DNA from: Ilex aquifolium
Taxonomy: Eukaryota; Streptophyta; Magnoliopsida; Aquifoliales; Aquifoliaceae
Direction of reading: 5' to 3'
NCBI GenBank assembly: GCA_951799425.1
Contig: OX637393.1
Span: 9,060,244 to 9,124,243 of the forward strand
Length of the DNA: 64,000 nucleotides
Part shown: one piece after another, positions 10,911 to 23,036 of the stretch
How the letters are laid out: each line of letters starts with the position of its first letter
How positions within the stretch are numbered: position 1 is the stretch's first letter
The notes under the pieces: model-generated
What the model was told of the DNA's origin: nothing
Databases searched by the model: none
The model's input: the letters and a program-made list of their open reading frames with translations, nothing else
Program-made: the position numbers and the translations under genes

Positions 10911-12422
10911 AACATAGGAGAGAACGAGATACTTGGACAAAATAAAACAATTATATTGCCGAAAAGAGTTTACAATTTGGGAGTTTGTTGTTTGATTCCG
11001 AACTCACCCCTATTTATATGCCTTTGGTTTTAAATTGAATGTCAAAGATATTGTCAAGTGTTATACATCTATGGTGTCTCTAGAATTTTTCTACACAAAT
11101 ACGTAGTTGATTCAAAAAGAGTTAATGCTATTTGATTGATCATGAATGGGATAACTCACGTATCCTAACTGTTCAAGAATCACCAGGAAATACGCCTCCT
11201 TGCCCTCCAATTCTTCACCTAATTTTCCAACTTTGCACTCCCAGTTTCCCATTTCCTGTGCATAAAAAACTGCCTCTTCACAGACCAAACAACCAAAACT
11301 CCATTGTCGCCCCTCTCTATCTTCTTCTCACTTAACCCTCTCCTTTGAGAGTACATAGTGGGTCTAATGGTGACACCGAGGCATTATTGTCACGTAGTAT
11401 CACTTTTCAATAACTAACTTACAAGTGAGGAAGGTGAACTTCACTTCTTTACCTAGAGTAGTTATTTTTAGGGGCTGGACGACACATATTGAGGCCTAAC
11501 GTAGCAAATATGAATAGGGCTTTTTGATTTTTTTAATATTAATAATTTTTTTTTAGAAAAAATTTATCGCTAGTTCAAATACACATTCTTAATCAAATTA
11601 TTGTATTCTCAAATTTTGCTATCATATCTTTTCAATTACTAACTTATCTTTTTGTTTGATATTCGTAACAAATTTATCAAAATATTTTTTGGAGGTACAA
11701 TTACTTTTTTTAATTTTTCTTATTTTTAAGTTTCTACAGCCGGATAGTTGTCTATAATATATAATCAAAATAAATACATATGATCAAAAAGGATCTAGAA
11801 TTAAAAAATATATATATTGAATTTAAACTAAAGTCCTAAAAATATGAAATAAAAAATTTTAATTTATCAATGCTACTTTAAAAAATTAAAATTTGATATT
11901 TTGGTTCTATCTTGATCAAAATTAGATTATCACTCATATCTGCAAAATTGAGTGGGTTATTTTTAGGTAAGTTTGAAGGTATAGATTTTGTGAAGCACTA
12001 GGATAAGGGGAGAGATATAGATTTTGGATATTGGGGGTTGATTAATGGATAGGTCAAAACCATTGAACATAGAATTTTCTTATTGGGTTTAAGCTTTATA
12101 AACTTCTTTCAAAAATTTGTCAATTGATATAGTTTGGAGAACTTATTTTGCTTTAAGTACATAGTTCATACTTTTTGGTTATTAAGTCCAATAGCGCCTA
12201 AAAGTTTAGTTATTAAGTACTCAAGTCAGTTTTAAATATTTCTTTATTACTTAATTGCCCTTTGTTTGATTCACTCATAATAAATTTTGTTTTTTTTTAA
12301 GGATCTGTTTCAACATTTTTGGGAACCTTTTTAGTTTCCTTATCTTAGAAAGTATCTAAAATTAAGGAATTTTAATTTTGCATTACGTTTAACTTGATTA
12401 CGTATGTATATGTGTGTATATA
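10911..12422. other. Gene-free, AT-rich stretch
   Basis: No exon supported. 11100-11340 is less AT-rich with a short proline-rich frame that has no family signature. The rest is AT-rich with no transposon ends that I could pair. Confidence 0.35.
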
Positions 12423-13250
12423 TCTATATAATAAAGTAGAACGATTTTGAATTTTGGAGACAAAGAGTGGTATAGATCGTTTCGTGACAAAAAAAAGCAT
12501 CATCTAATGGACGACGTTATATCAAACTGTCTCAAGCTATTGACGTCTCAAATCGTTTTGATCCGACGTACCACATTAACTCTTTTGAAATATTTTTGCT
12601 GCTCAAAATTTATAGTTTCTAAAATTGATATTCCAAAATTTAATTCCCCCAAATCTTTTCCTTAAATCAAGCAAATATATATATATATCTCTCTCTCTCA
12701 TTCCTTTGTATCTCTCTCTCTTTCACACTCAATTCACGCAAAAAGTATCAATTTTTCACAATATTTTCCTCTGTATCTCACGAAAATATTAGATAGTGTC
12801 TAATTTAAGCAAATACTACATCTCTCTGTAGATAGATATATAATAAAGTAGAACGATTTAGAATTTTAGAGACAAAGAGTGGTGTAGATCGTTTCGTGAC
12901 AAAAAAAAGCATCATCTAACGGACGACGTTATCCCAAACTGTCTGGGGCTATTGACGTCTCAGATCGTTTTGATCCGACGTATCACCTTAACTCTTTTGA
13001 AATATTTTTGTTGCTCAAAATTTATAATTTCCAAAATTGATATTCCAAAATTTAATTCTCCCAAATCTTTTCCTTAAATCAAGCAAATCTTTTTCTCTCT
13101 CTCTCTCATTCCTCTGTATCTCTCTCTCACGCTCAATTCACGCAAAAAGTATCAATTTTTCACAATATATTCCTCTGTATCTCTCTCTGTATCTCACGAA
13201 AATATTAGATAGTGCTTGATTCAAGCAAATACTACATCTCTCTGTAGATA
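12423..13250 (+). repeat. Tandem duplication of the Helitron F 5' region
   Basis: Both copies carry ATAATAAAGTAGAACGATTT, the phrase TAGATCGTTTCGTGACAAAA and TTGACGTCTCA, then TCTC-rich stretches. Copy 1 is about 12423-12825 and copy 2 about 12838-13245. Only copy 1 keeps a proper TC terminus. Confidence 0.75.
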
Positions 13251-13389
13251 GATAATATATATCACAGAGAGAGATGATATATTATGAAAATATTCCTCTG
13301 TATCTCTCTTTGAAGGAAAATTATGTAATAAATATTAAATAGATAGTATATATCACGAAAATATTCATCTGTATCTCTTTATTTCATTC

Positions 13390-14445
13390 AAGTAATACTA
13401 CAAACACGAATCATATAAATTCAATAGTCAATTTTGTTTTTTCCATAATCAATAAAAAAAACATAACTTGCAAAAATTCTAATTTAACAAAGAAAATATG
13501 TTTAACATGTAAAATATGCAAAATTAAATTCAAGTTATTGGGCAACTCATATATCAAGAGATATATTAAAGAAAATATGCTTAACATTTAAAATATACAA
13601 GATTAAATTCATATATAAATAGGAATCATACAAATTCAATATTTAGTGAACAACACAAAACAACAATATTTATTAAATAATCCAAATCTAAATACCCGAG
13701 AAAAATGATACAAAATTACAAACGAGAGAAACGATACAAAATTATAAGCAATACTATGAACCCGAATCATACAAATTCAATATTTAGTGAACAACACGAA
13801 GCAACAATCTTTACTAGATATTCCAATACTAAATAACGTTTAGTTTAAGAAAATCTACTAAGAATATAAATAATCGAGAAGAATGATATAAAATTAAAAG
13901 CACTATTATAAACTCGAATCATACAAATTCAATAGTCAATTTTATTTTTTCCATAATCCATAAAAAAAAAAAGCATAACTTGCAAAAAATCTAATTTAAC
14001 AAAGAAAATATGCTTAACATTTAAAATCTACAAGATTAAATTCAAGTTATTGGGCAACTCAGATATCAAGAGATATATTAAAGAAAATATGCTTAACATT
14101 TAAAATATACAAGATTAAATTCATATACAAACACGAATCATACAAATTCATTATTTAGTGAACAACACAAAACTACAATATTTACTAAATAATTCAAATC
14201 TAAATACCCGAGAAAAATGATACAAAATTACAAACGAGAGAAACGATACAAAATTATAAGCAATACTATGAACATGAATCATACAAATTCAATATTTAGT
14301 AAACAACACGAAACAATAATCTTTACTAAATAATTCAATACTAAATAACGTTTAGTTTAAGAAAATATACTAAGAATATAAATAACCGAGAAGAATGACA
14401 TAAAATTAAAAGCACTACTATAAACTCGAATCATACAAATTCAAT
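13390..14445. repeat. Tandem duplication, period about 525 bp, inside Helitron F
   Basis: The phrases CGAATCATACAAATTCAATA, CATAACTTGCAAAAA and TTATTGGGCAACTCA recur in the same order in both halves (about 13395-13915 and 13916-14440). Shorter internal repeats of CAATATTTAGTGAACAACAC are also present. Confidence 0.7.
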
Positions 14446-14898
14446 AGTCAGGTCGTATCGTTTAAAAGTCGGTTGAATTTCTGATAGTTATATTTGGTCA
14501 TTTGACAACATCTGCAGACTTAGTTTATTTGTGGGAGTATTGTTTTAATTTTCATTCTATTAGTTATGAATTCTGTTATTATTTAGATAAAGTTAATTAT
14601 GAATGTTAAAATCATGGATTTTGAATAAAAAACATAACATTGAATATTGTCAACTGATATATTTTTTCAGATTTTTGAATTATTATGTTTCAGTAGTTAT
14701 AACATAATTTTCGTGACGTAACAATTTAATATAGAAATATATGCTATGCATGTAGGTTGATGTTATAAAAAATATTAGCGGACTCATTTTGTTCGTCGTT
14801 TACTACAATGTTCTATTTTATTTTATATTTATGTATGAGCAAATATTTGTAATTAATTTATGAGTAACATCGTGTCTTCAGGCACGGGCAATTGCTAG

Positions 14899-15655
14899 TA
14901 TATATATATGGGAGAGAAAGATTTTTATTATGAAAAAAACCTAAAATTTAAGAGTTTGAGAGAGAAATAATCTTAATTTGAGAAAGATCTAATATTAAGG
15001 AATTTAAAATTTGTTTAAGTTTTGAATTTGGTTACGTTCTATTATTTGGTTTTCTTATCTGATTTTTTCAACAGTAAATGTGATGTTAGGGGTACTTCGA
15101 TCCTTTTGCTCCGAAGTGTCTTTTTTGCCAAAATTTTCTTAGATTTGTACTTTAAGTCAAATAAGTTGTAAAAAGTGTACCGACTTCCAAAAAACTCTAG
15201 CTATTTTGGTATTGAATGACTATAAAATATTATGGATTTAGAGTTTGTGCCTCGACTATACATTGACGTATAAAATATTAGGCCTCTTTTATATCTGAGG
15301 CCTAAACCCACACTTTTTTGCCACCCCTGTTGTGTCGACCTTGGTTATTTTCTTTCATAGATAGGGTAATTATTAAACTTAGTGAGATCCACTTACTTAC
15401 AATGAATTATTATTAGATAATAACACTATGTGATAATAATGACATAGTGTCACTGTTACATTAATATTTTCTCTTCCTTTGCACTCTTATCTTCCCTCCA
15501 TCTAACAACACCACATTATGTGGGTCTAAAAAATTGTGTTGAACATCGTGATCAGTTGTGCTTTATTACCAATGGTTTGACATGTGCTCTATTTTTTTAT
15601 GTCTAGATATATAATAATTTGTTGTGATTTGATTTAAATTTTTTGTTTTTTTTAA
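14899..15655. other. Gene-free AT-rich stretch between Helitrons
   Basis: Nothing supportable; short AT-rich sequence with no paired termini. Confidence 0.3.
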
Positions 15656-15777
15656 CTAGAGTAACCCGTGCCTGAATGGACGGTGAAAATTTAAGATGGA
15701 TGTTGGTGGCCGTTGGGTGAGTCTATTTGAGACCGTCGGATAAACTTATTGAACTCTGTCCTATTTTATATTATAAA
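15656..15777 (-). mobile_element. Very short Helitron-like remnant
   Basis: The minus strand ends in an imperfect hairpin (GTCCATTCAGGCAC), then GGGTTACT, CTAG and T, like the other Helitrons here. The opposite end (TTTATAATATAAAATAGG on the minus strand) resembles a mutated family 5' end. About 120 bp in total. Confidence 0.4.
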
Positions 15778-15945
15778 TGTACATGACTAACATAGTAAAC
15801 ATTGAGTAATTGACTGAGAATTTTTCTCAATATATTTATGCTTCAATTTGACTGGCTGAAATTGTTTTCTTGATTTGTTTTTGCTTCAATGTAACTAGCT
15901 AGGTTTTTTTCATTTCAAAGTAGGTTCCTTCAATTATTTTCTTTG

Positions 15946-16150
15946 AACCCCAAGAGGTAACTCAAGTGGTGATAGAAACGAGTTGTAAATACAGATGTCT
16001 TGAGTTTGAATCTTGACAACTCTTTGGGTCAGGTCCTGGTGAAAACTCTTGTTCCTGCATGGATGACATACCCTTGATTAGACTAAAGAGAGAATTAATC
16101 AAGGTACGCGTAAACTGGTTTGAACATGACCGTTAAAAGAAAAGAAAAAA
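15946..16150 (+). repeat. SINE-like element, family S, copy 1
   Basis: It has AACTCAAGTGGTGATAGAAACG near the start in two parts, a B-box-like GAGTTTGAATC, and an A-rich tail. Relatives lie at 18755, 20511 and 59003 with the same order of motifs and about the same length (about 200 bp). Confidence 0.5.
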
Positions 16151-16238
16151 ATTATTTTCTTTGCACCAAGAAGAAAGTTTTCCTGTAATTGGCTAAGTTT
16201 GTTGTTAGGGATTCAATTTTTTTCCAACATGGTTGGCT

Positions 16239-16240
<2 letters not shown>

Positions 16241-16290
<50 letters not shown>
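16241..16290. repeat. (AG)25 microsatellite
   Basis: Perfect AG dinucleotide run of 50 bp. Any Arg-Glu frame across it is an artefact of the repeat. Confidence 0.95.
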
Positions 16291-16294
<4 letters not shown>

Positions 16295-17025
16295 CTTAAT
16301 TAATGTCTTTGAAGTAACAGAAACAAGATGGGGACAGAGCCCACATGCTGTTCTTCACCTTAGGCTTCTGCATATTATTTTTACCATAATAAGAGAGCTT
16401 CCTTTGGGTAGCATACATAGCATTTCTCTGGGGCTCGTGATGTAATATGGTTTCATTGACTATTATATCCCCTAGCATATCCAATCCAATCCAATCCATT
16501 ACCATGTACATCATCACTTTTTAGTGTGTCAATGTTCACATCAAGGGGTGTGAATCAAATAAATATATGAACTAGAAAGGAGTATAGTGAAATTTCAGAA
16601 AAAAATATGGAGTGTATTTATATTTTGGCATATTTACGAGGGATATGAATGAAATTTACCCATAAATATTTTAATATACACGTCATTATCCAAAAATATT
16701 ATTATAGACCTAGTCTAACCCTAAGCCCTACATATAATAATCTCATTAGTACTACCTATTGACCTAACCTATTATTACTTTACTGAACACGAAGGCATAG
16801 TCCATGTATTATTTAGCATCTCCTTTTATATTTTAGCTATTTAAAAATATATTTTTTTTATTTACTCACTTTTTTAATGTACAATCTAACAGATTTTTTA
16901 TATTTTAACTACTTCTTTTAAATATTATTTTGCATATTTTGTTGGAAATATTGGAGAGAGAGAGAATGGAAAGAAAGACAATAAGTGGACAAGAGATGTG
17001 AAAAAAGACAAGAGGAGAGATAATA
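16291..17025. other. Gene-free AT-rich stretch
   Basis: No exon or paired transposon end seen. Confidence 0.3.
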
Positions 17026-17034
17026 TATTATAAA

Positions 17035-17665
17035 GGGAAAATTTCAACCACACCCCCTCTACTTTACCATATCTTCAAGGACATCCCTTCTATTTTTTAA
17101 AACTTCACTGACACTATGCAATTTTATTAAATTGCCTATGATATATTTGAGGTTTTTTTGTTAGAAATGGTAGTTTAATAATAAGGGGTGTTAGGGCATC
17201 TCCAACCCTTACTCAAATTTAGACTCAAATTTAAATTTGAGTAAAAAAATTTAAAATACTTGCTCCAACCCTTGACTCAAACTTATACCAAATCAAGATA
17301 AACTCATTTTTTTACTCAAATCAAGGGAGACTCAAATCTTTACTCAAATATTTAATGCTGAGATTTTATCATCTTTTAAAGATCCAATGGTCATCCTTAC
17401 TCCATTTTAAATTTGGGTTTGCACTCATTTAAATTTGAGTCTCTCCTTCTTTAAATTTGAGTTTGTCCATTGGAGTCATTTATATCAAATCAAGCTTTTT
17501 ACTCAAATGTTAATTTAAATTTGAGTAAAAATTTGAGTCATGGTTGGAGATGCTCTTAGTGATGTTTAAATATAAACTAGAAGGGGTGTCAGTGATGTTT
17601 TTGATAATAGAGGAGGTGTCCTTGAAGATATAGTAAACTAGAAGGGGTGTGGCTGAAATTTTCCC
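17035..17665. mobile_element. Mutator-like MITE with 9-bp target duplication
   Basis: Ends GGGAAAATTTCAACCACACC and, on the other strand, GGGAAAATTTCAGCCACACC, flanked by perfect 9-bp repeats tattataaa (17026-17034 and 17666-17674). Nine-bp duplications are characteristic of Mutator-like elements. A second MITE is nested at 17194-17555. Confidence 0.75.
17194..17555. mobile_element. TTA-target MITE nested in the Mutator-like MITE
   Basis: Ends GGGCATCTCCAACCCTTACT and, on the other strand, GAGCATCTCCAACCATGACT, with TTA on both sides (17191-17193, 17556-17558). The interior repeats ACTCAAATTTAAATTTGAGT palindromes. No coding. TTA duplication and end sequence fit PIF/Harbinger-type MITEs. Confidence 0.75.
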
Positions 17666-18269
17666 TATTATAAACTATTTATACATAATGCTAAAGTGAT
17701 GCTCTAAATATAGATCATCACTATAGCAAAATTGTATTTTACCTATTCTGAGTATTTTCTGCTAGAGCATAGTTTTAGCCTTTGAATAACTAAATTTTAA
17801 CCATTTTGAAATTTTAGTCATTCTCTTGAAGATGCTCTAAAACTACTCTTTAGAGGCTCATTGGTCAAATAAGCACAAGTTACGTTGCATGAGGTCCTCA
17901 CGTGTGAAACATTGTTTTGTAATTTTGATTCTTAATTTTTAAGATTAGCAATACAATACTTTGAAAATTTATATATTTTCTTGGTATATTATTATTTATC
18001 CCATTGTTATTTTTTTGTCTTGTATTATTTTTGGATCAGTAGTTAAAAATAATTTTACTCCAAATTTATGATTAAAAATAATTAGTCATTATCAATTTTA
18101 ATTGAATTATTTTATATTTGCTTCAAATATAAAGGTTCACTGTTTTTTAGATAGAAATAGCTAACATGTTTGGATATAGTGAAAAAAAAAATAATATAGT
18201 TCAAGGGTTAAAATAAAATAAATTTTCATCGAATACGTAATGGACGTTAATTGTTGAAGCAGTGTAAAA

Positions 18270-18590
18270 TAGGTCTGTCAATCGTGTCGGATAAGGTAGG
18301 TTTGTGTCAAAAAATACTCAACTCATGCCCGATTCGTTTATTAATTCATGCCTAACGAATCGTGTTATATCGGGTTCATATTGTGTATGAACCGTGTATA
18401 ACTAGTATATAAACGAGTTGTATCGTGTATTTCTTCTAATTGACTTTATCCTTATCCGATTTGTTTATTAATGGTGTCATATCGAATCTACTCGTTTATT
18501 AAACGGGTGGCTTAACGAATACTCAATCCCTCTAATTTGGTGTCCTTTTTGTGTTGTATTAACGAGTTATGTTATATTTTGACACTCGTA
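18270..18590. mobile_element. hAT-like MITE, copy in the first duplicate
   Basis: Starts TAGGTCTGTCAATCGTGTCG and ends TATTTTGACACTCGTA. Flanks gtgtaaaa and atataaaa (6 of 8 match). The interior has many ATCG/CGAAT words and no coding potential. Confidence 0.5.
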
Positions 18591-18754
18591 ATATAAAATT
18601 AATCACATAGGACTTGATACAATGTAAAAAAAATGCTAATGAGGAGACAATGTAAAAAAATCATACTTAAGAGGGTCAAAGTGTAATTTGTCCTTGATTA
18701 AAAAAATTGTGGGTGGTGACTCTCTCTCTCTCACACACACACTAATCTAATCCA

Positions 18755-18948
18755 TAACCCAAAGGTAATTCAAGTAATAATAGAGACGAGTTGTAAACCT
18801 AAACGTCATGAGTTCGAACTTTGGTAATTTTTTAGAGCCAGACAATGAGAGATTTATTCATCATGAATATTATAATCTTAACGTGAATAACCGATCTTTG
18901 ACCAGACCAGGGAGAAGAGTAATCAAAGTGTGCATAAGCTGAATATAT
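18755..18948 (+). repeat. SINE-like element, family S, copy 2
   Basis: Motifs as in copy 1: GAGACGAGTTGTAAACCTAA, then GAGTTCGAACTTTGG as B-box-like sequence, and GACCAGACCAGGGAGAAGAG before the tail. Confidence 0.5.
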
Positions 18949-19174
18949 TATTTTTAGATCATCAGTAGTTAAAAATAATTTTACCCCAAATTTATGATTA
19001 AAAATAATTAGTCATTATCAATTTTGATTGAATTATTTTATATTGCCTCTAACACATATGTTCACTTATTTTTAGACAAAAATCATGAATAAAAAAATAT
19101 ATAGTTTAAGGGACAAAATAAAACAAATTTCCATCAAATTTGTAATGGACATTAATAGTTGAAGCAGTGTAAAA

Positions 19175-19516
19175 TAGGCCTATCAATCGTGTCGGGTGAG
19201 AAGGGTTCGTGTTGAGTCTTAGTGGGTTTGTAACAAAAAATATTAAATTCATACCCGATTCATTTATTAATTGATGTCTAACGAATCGTGTCATATCGGG
19301 TTCGTGTCGTGTATGAACCGGGTATAACTGGTATATAAACGAGTCGTGTCGTGTATTTCTTCTGATTGGTTTCATCTATATTCAATTCATTTATTAATCT
19401 TGTCATATCGAGTCTACTCGTTTACTAAACAGGTGGTTTAAAGAAGACATAACCCCTCTAATTTCGTGTAATTTTCGTATCGTGTTAACGAATCGTGTTA
19501 TATTTTGACACCCCTA
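19175..19516. mobile_element. hAT-like MITE, copy in the second duplicate
   Basis: Starts TAGGCCTATCAATCGTGTCG and ends TATTTTGACACCCCTA, flanked by gtgtaaaa and gtataaaa (7 of 8). This is the paralogue of 18270-18590 made by the surrounding tandem duplication. Confidence 0.55.
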
Positions 19517-19546
19517 GTATAAAATTAATCACATAGGACTTGATAC

Positions 19547-20318
19547 TAAGACTATTAATTTTCAACATGACACGTTAATATGACATGAATCGAATACGAA
19601 ATTAATGAGTCGTACACAAAATTAAACGAGTTAATGGGTTAAAACGGGTCAATATATGGGTTATTGGGTTAGGTTAATGGGTTGGGTTCATGTCAAAATC
19701 AGGTCAACCCGATTTTGACCTAATTGAGCCATATATTTTAAACGGGTTCACATAATTCGGACATGAACCCGCCTAACCCATTGTAAACTCGTTTAACCCG
19801 TTTATGACAATATAGTCTGCCTATTATATATGACTGATATGGTTTTAACATTATTACTTATAAGTTTTTGTTTATACTATGATAATTGGCAGTATAGTTC
19901 TTAACATTATTATGACAGTATACTAGTATAGTTCTTGTTTTAATTTTTGAGTTGAAACTTGAATGCATTTTAGTTAATTTCATTGATGAGATGTAATATG
20001 TTATTTGTAAAAAAATTATTTGAAATTTTAGATGAATGATGTATTTAATGGTAATTAACTGGTGTGGAAACAAGTTTTGTGTGTTAAACAAGTCTGTATT
20101 ATGTGTGCTACACAAATTAAACAGATCATGTTATGTGTGTTAACCCGAAAATGACCTCTTTATTAAACGTATCAAACAGGTCGGTTTCGAGTAACCCGTT
20201 CAATGGTCAAATCAGGTTAGTGTTTACACATCTCAACACGATTATTAAGCATGTCAAGTTTGGGTTTTGAGATTTTCGAAACAAACTAAAAATCAACCCG
20301 ACACATTTGACACCCCTA
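19547..20318. mobile_element. Insertion in the second duplicate, probably hAT-like
   Basis: Absent from copy 1 of the duplication, so the insertion limits are visible directly. It ends TTTGACACCCCTA like hAT relatives. Flanking 8-mers cttgatac and cttaaaac match at 6 of 8. The left terminus (TAAGACTATTAATTTTCAAC) is a poor inverse of the right. The interior has repeated ACCCGTT/AACGGGTT words and no gene. Confidence 0.45.
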
Positions 20319-20442
20319 CTTAAAACAATGTAAAAAAAAAATGTTAATGAAAAGACAATGTACAATAATCATACTTAAGAGGTCAAAGTGTAATTTGTCC
20401 TTCATTAAAAAAAATGTTGGGTGAACTAGCCAATGGGTGGTG

Positions 20443-20443
20443 A

Positions 20444-20500
<57 letters not shown>
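20443..20500. repeat. (TC)n-(AC)n compound microsatellite
   Basis: A run of TC followed by a run of AC. The shorter version is at 18719-18741 in the other duplicate, so it expanded after the duplication. Confidence 0.9.
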
Positions 20501-20501
<1 letters not shown>

Positions 20502-20510
20502 TCTAATTCT

Positions 20511-20735
20511 ATAACCCCAAAGTAACTCAAGTGATAACAGAGACGAGCTGTAAATTTAGACGTTATGAGTTCGAATCTTAGCAACTTTTTGAAGGTTAAA
20601 CATTGAAAAATTTATTCCTCATAAATACTCTAATTCAAACGTGAATGATATGTTTTTGATTAGATCAGAAATAAGATTAGTGAAAATATGGATAAATTAA
20701 CTCAAACACTTCTGATCATTGAATAAAAAAACACA
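20511..20735 (+). repeat. SINE-like element, family S, copy 3
   Basis: AAGTAACTCAAGTGATAACA, then GAGTTCGAATC, a perfect B-box core, and an A-rich tail ending GAATAAAAAAAC. Confidence 0.55.
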
Positions 20736-21599
20736 CACCTAATCTCACTCGTTTGTCCAAAGCATTGTTTGGCTCGCAACCCAAATTTTTTTTATTTTAT
20801 GAAATAAGTTGGAAAAAACATGTTGGGAATTGTGCCATTATATCTGTTTAGAGTAATGCTATATATCTCAAATTTGTTTCACAAATGTGCATCTCAAATC
20901 AATAAGGATTGTTGGATCAGTGGGTCCCAATTTAATAAGTTGGTGGGATCCACTCATCCAATGGTTCCCATTCATTTGGGATATAAAGTATTGCTCATCT
21001 GTTTATTAAGCAAAGACAGCTCATCATTCTCATTTCAAGAAATCTCCTAATTTCAATAAACTCATTAATTTTTAGGTATCATTTGTTAACATTTTGTTTT
21101 TGAAATAAATTTATAATTTATTTTGTTTACAATTTTTTCAATGAAAAACTAGTTTATCTTATTTATTTTGTTTACAATTTTTTCAATGAAAAACTAGTTT
21201 ATCTTATTATTATATTAAATTTTTAATTAATAATTTTAAATCATCCAAAATAAAATTAATACCTTTGATTGAATTTCGATACTCCACTGAATTTGTTCCA
21301 CAGGCTTATCACATGATGACTGATGAGATCTCCAATTTTTTGGGTCATGAATGATACACCAACATGAGGATTCAACGGTTAGTCTAATAACTGCCAACCC
21401 GTCATTAAATTTAGGGTTTTTTTCACTGTAGGTATAATTTTTTAGACTTATTTGAGAAAAAATGTATAAATAAGTTATTTACTCTATTAAATTCAATTTT
21501 AATAAAACATATTGTGTTTATGTACAAAATTCAAATGAAATCAAAACTATTTTACCTAAATACCCTCCCTTAAATTATGCATTCCTGATTGACAGTTAT
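20736..21599. other. Gene-free stretch with a 45-bp tandem repeat
   Basis: A near-perfect tandem repeat of 45 bp at 21117-21206 (TTTTGTTTACAATTTTTTCA in both copies). Otherwise AT-rich with no supported exon. Confidence 0.5.
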
Positions 21600-22467
21600 A
21601 TATCAAATAAGTAAAGATTTCATTACACTCTCTCACTATCTCTCTCCTATTTTCTCTCCATCTCTCTCTTTCCCCATTACTTTCCTCATCTCTCCCCTAT
21701 TTTTTCTCTATATCTATCATTGATAATTTATTTTCTTTTCAAATATGTAAAGATTTAATTTATTTTTTCATCTCTCTCTCCTTTATTTTCTCTCTCTCCC
21801 CCTATTTTCTATAACCATTTCTCTCTTTCTATTTATATCAACATTACAACAACACAATTACACTAATCATTTAGACCAATCAGTTATAATTGTCTTATAA
21901 TACCCCAAACAGTTACTCATGCATTCTAATAAACCAAACAGTTACACTAAACAATTACACAAATTTATAACACCAACCAATTTATCATTCAGTTGTTTAG
22001 TATTACGACATCGTTACACCAATCATATATATCAAATTTAGTATAATGGTAAAGTCTTTTGTGTAATGATAAACTCAATTTGGTGTAATCATGTCGTGAT
22101 ACTAAATAGTGTAACTCTTTGATTTATGTAAATAACAAATTGGGTTGGTGTTGTAATTTCGTATAATTGTTTAGTGTAATTGGTTGGTTTATTAGAACAC
22201 AAGAATAACTGTTTACTATATTATAGGGTAATTGTAAATAATTGATATAATTGATTAGTGTAATTATGTTGTGCAACGTTGATATAAAGAGAGAGAAAAA
22301 TGGAGAGAATAAGAAAATAAGGGGAGAGTGAGTGAGAGAGAGAAAAAAAATAGGGGGAGAGAGAGATGAAAAAATTAAATCAACTCTTTACATATTTAAA
22401 AAAAATTATCAATATGAGAGAGAGAGAAATAGATAGAGAGAAAATAGGAGAGATATAATATGACATT
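21600..22467. mobile_element. Foldback element with arms of about 430 bp
   Basis: The left half (CT-rich, for example CTCCTATTTTCTCTCCATCT, then TTATATCAACATTACAACAA and AATTACACTAATCA) recurs as the inverse complement in the right half (TTAGTGTAATT, TTGATATAAAGAGAGAGAAA, AGAAAATAGGAGAGATA). The symmetry point is near 22050. There is no spacer gene. Exact ends and target duplication are unclear. Confidence 0.7.
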
Positions 22468-22475
22468 TGAAATAT

Positions 22476-23036
22476 TACACATAAACCTCTTGAAGTTTGT
22501 ACGTGCGTAACACTTAGACTTTTGTCGGCAATGTCTGTTTGTAAATTACACTCAAACTTCCTGAAGTTTGTAGGTATATAATACTTAGACCTCTCAAGTT
22601 TAAAATATTACACTTAGACTAAAAATAATGCGATCAAATATAGAATATTAAATATTTTAAATTTTACAACTAAAATTCATGTTCTATTATGTCATTTATT
22701 GAAATAAAATTAAAAATAAAAATCTAATTAGTATACAATTATACTATCCATCAGAATAAAACTTAAAAACCAAACAATAGATCAAACTGTAATGAATACA
22801 ATATCTTCTATCTTTAATCGTGATAATTTGGTCGTTTAATAGATTTTGTTAGTTCTGTAACTAATAAGTGGTTTAAGTATAATATTTTAAATTTGAGAGG
22901 TCTAAGTATCATATATCCACAAATTTTAAGGGGTCTGAATATAATTTACTAACGGATTTACAAACGGACATTGACTGTAGTGGTCTAAGTGTTACGCGCG
23001 TATAATCCTCAAGAGATATGTGTATAATATTTTAAA
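22476..23036. mobile_element. MITE-like inverted repeat
   Basis: The left arm (TATTACACATAAACCTCTTG, GTAACACTTAGAC, TTTGTAAATTACACTCA) recurs inverted on the right (TATAATTTACTAACGG, GTCTAAGTGTTACG, AAGAGATATGTGTATAAT). No coding. Ends are approximate and I could not define a target duplication. Confidence 0.55.

Larger units (their letters stand above)
12423..14898 (+). mobile_element. Helitron F (non-autonomous, plus strand)
   Basis: The 5' end is TCTATATAATAAAGTAGAAC after a host A. The 3' end is a hairpin (GTGTCTTCAGGCACGGG), then CAATTG, CTAG and a host T at 14899. No Rep/helicase. The first about 410 bp are repeated from about 12838, so it has two tandem 5' regions. A second tandem duplication covers about 13390-14440. 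Confidence 0.7.
18022..20735. repeat. Large tandem duplication containing SINE and hAT-like elements
   Basis: Copy 1 (about 18022-18945) and copy 2 (about 18946-20735) share, in order, ATTAGTCATTATCAATTTT, TTGAAGCAGTGTAAAATAGG, a hAT-like element, ATCACATAGGACTTGATAC, a TC/CA microsatellite and a family-S SINE. Copy 2 is longer because of a 772-bp insertion at 19547. Confidence 0.75.

Noticed and set aside
16233-16445. Open frame starting with an Arg-Glu repeat
   Set aside because: Product of the (AG)25 microsatellite.
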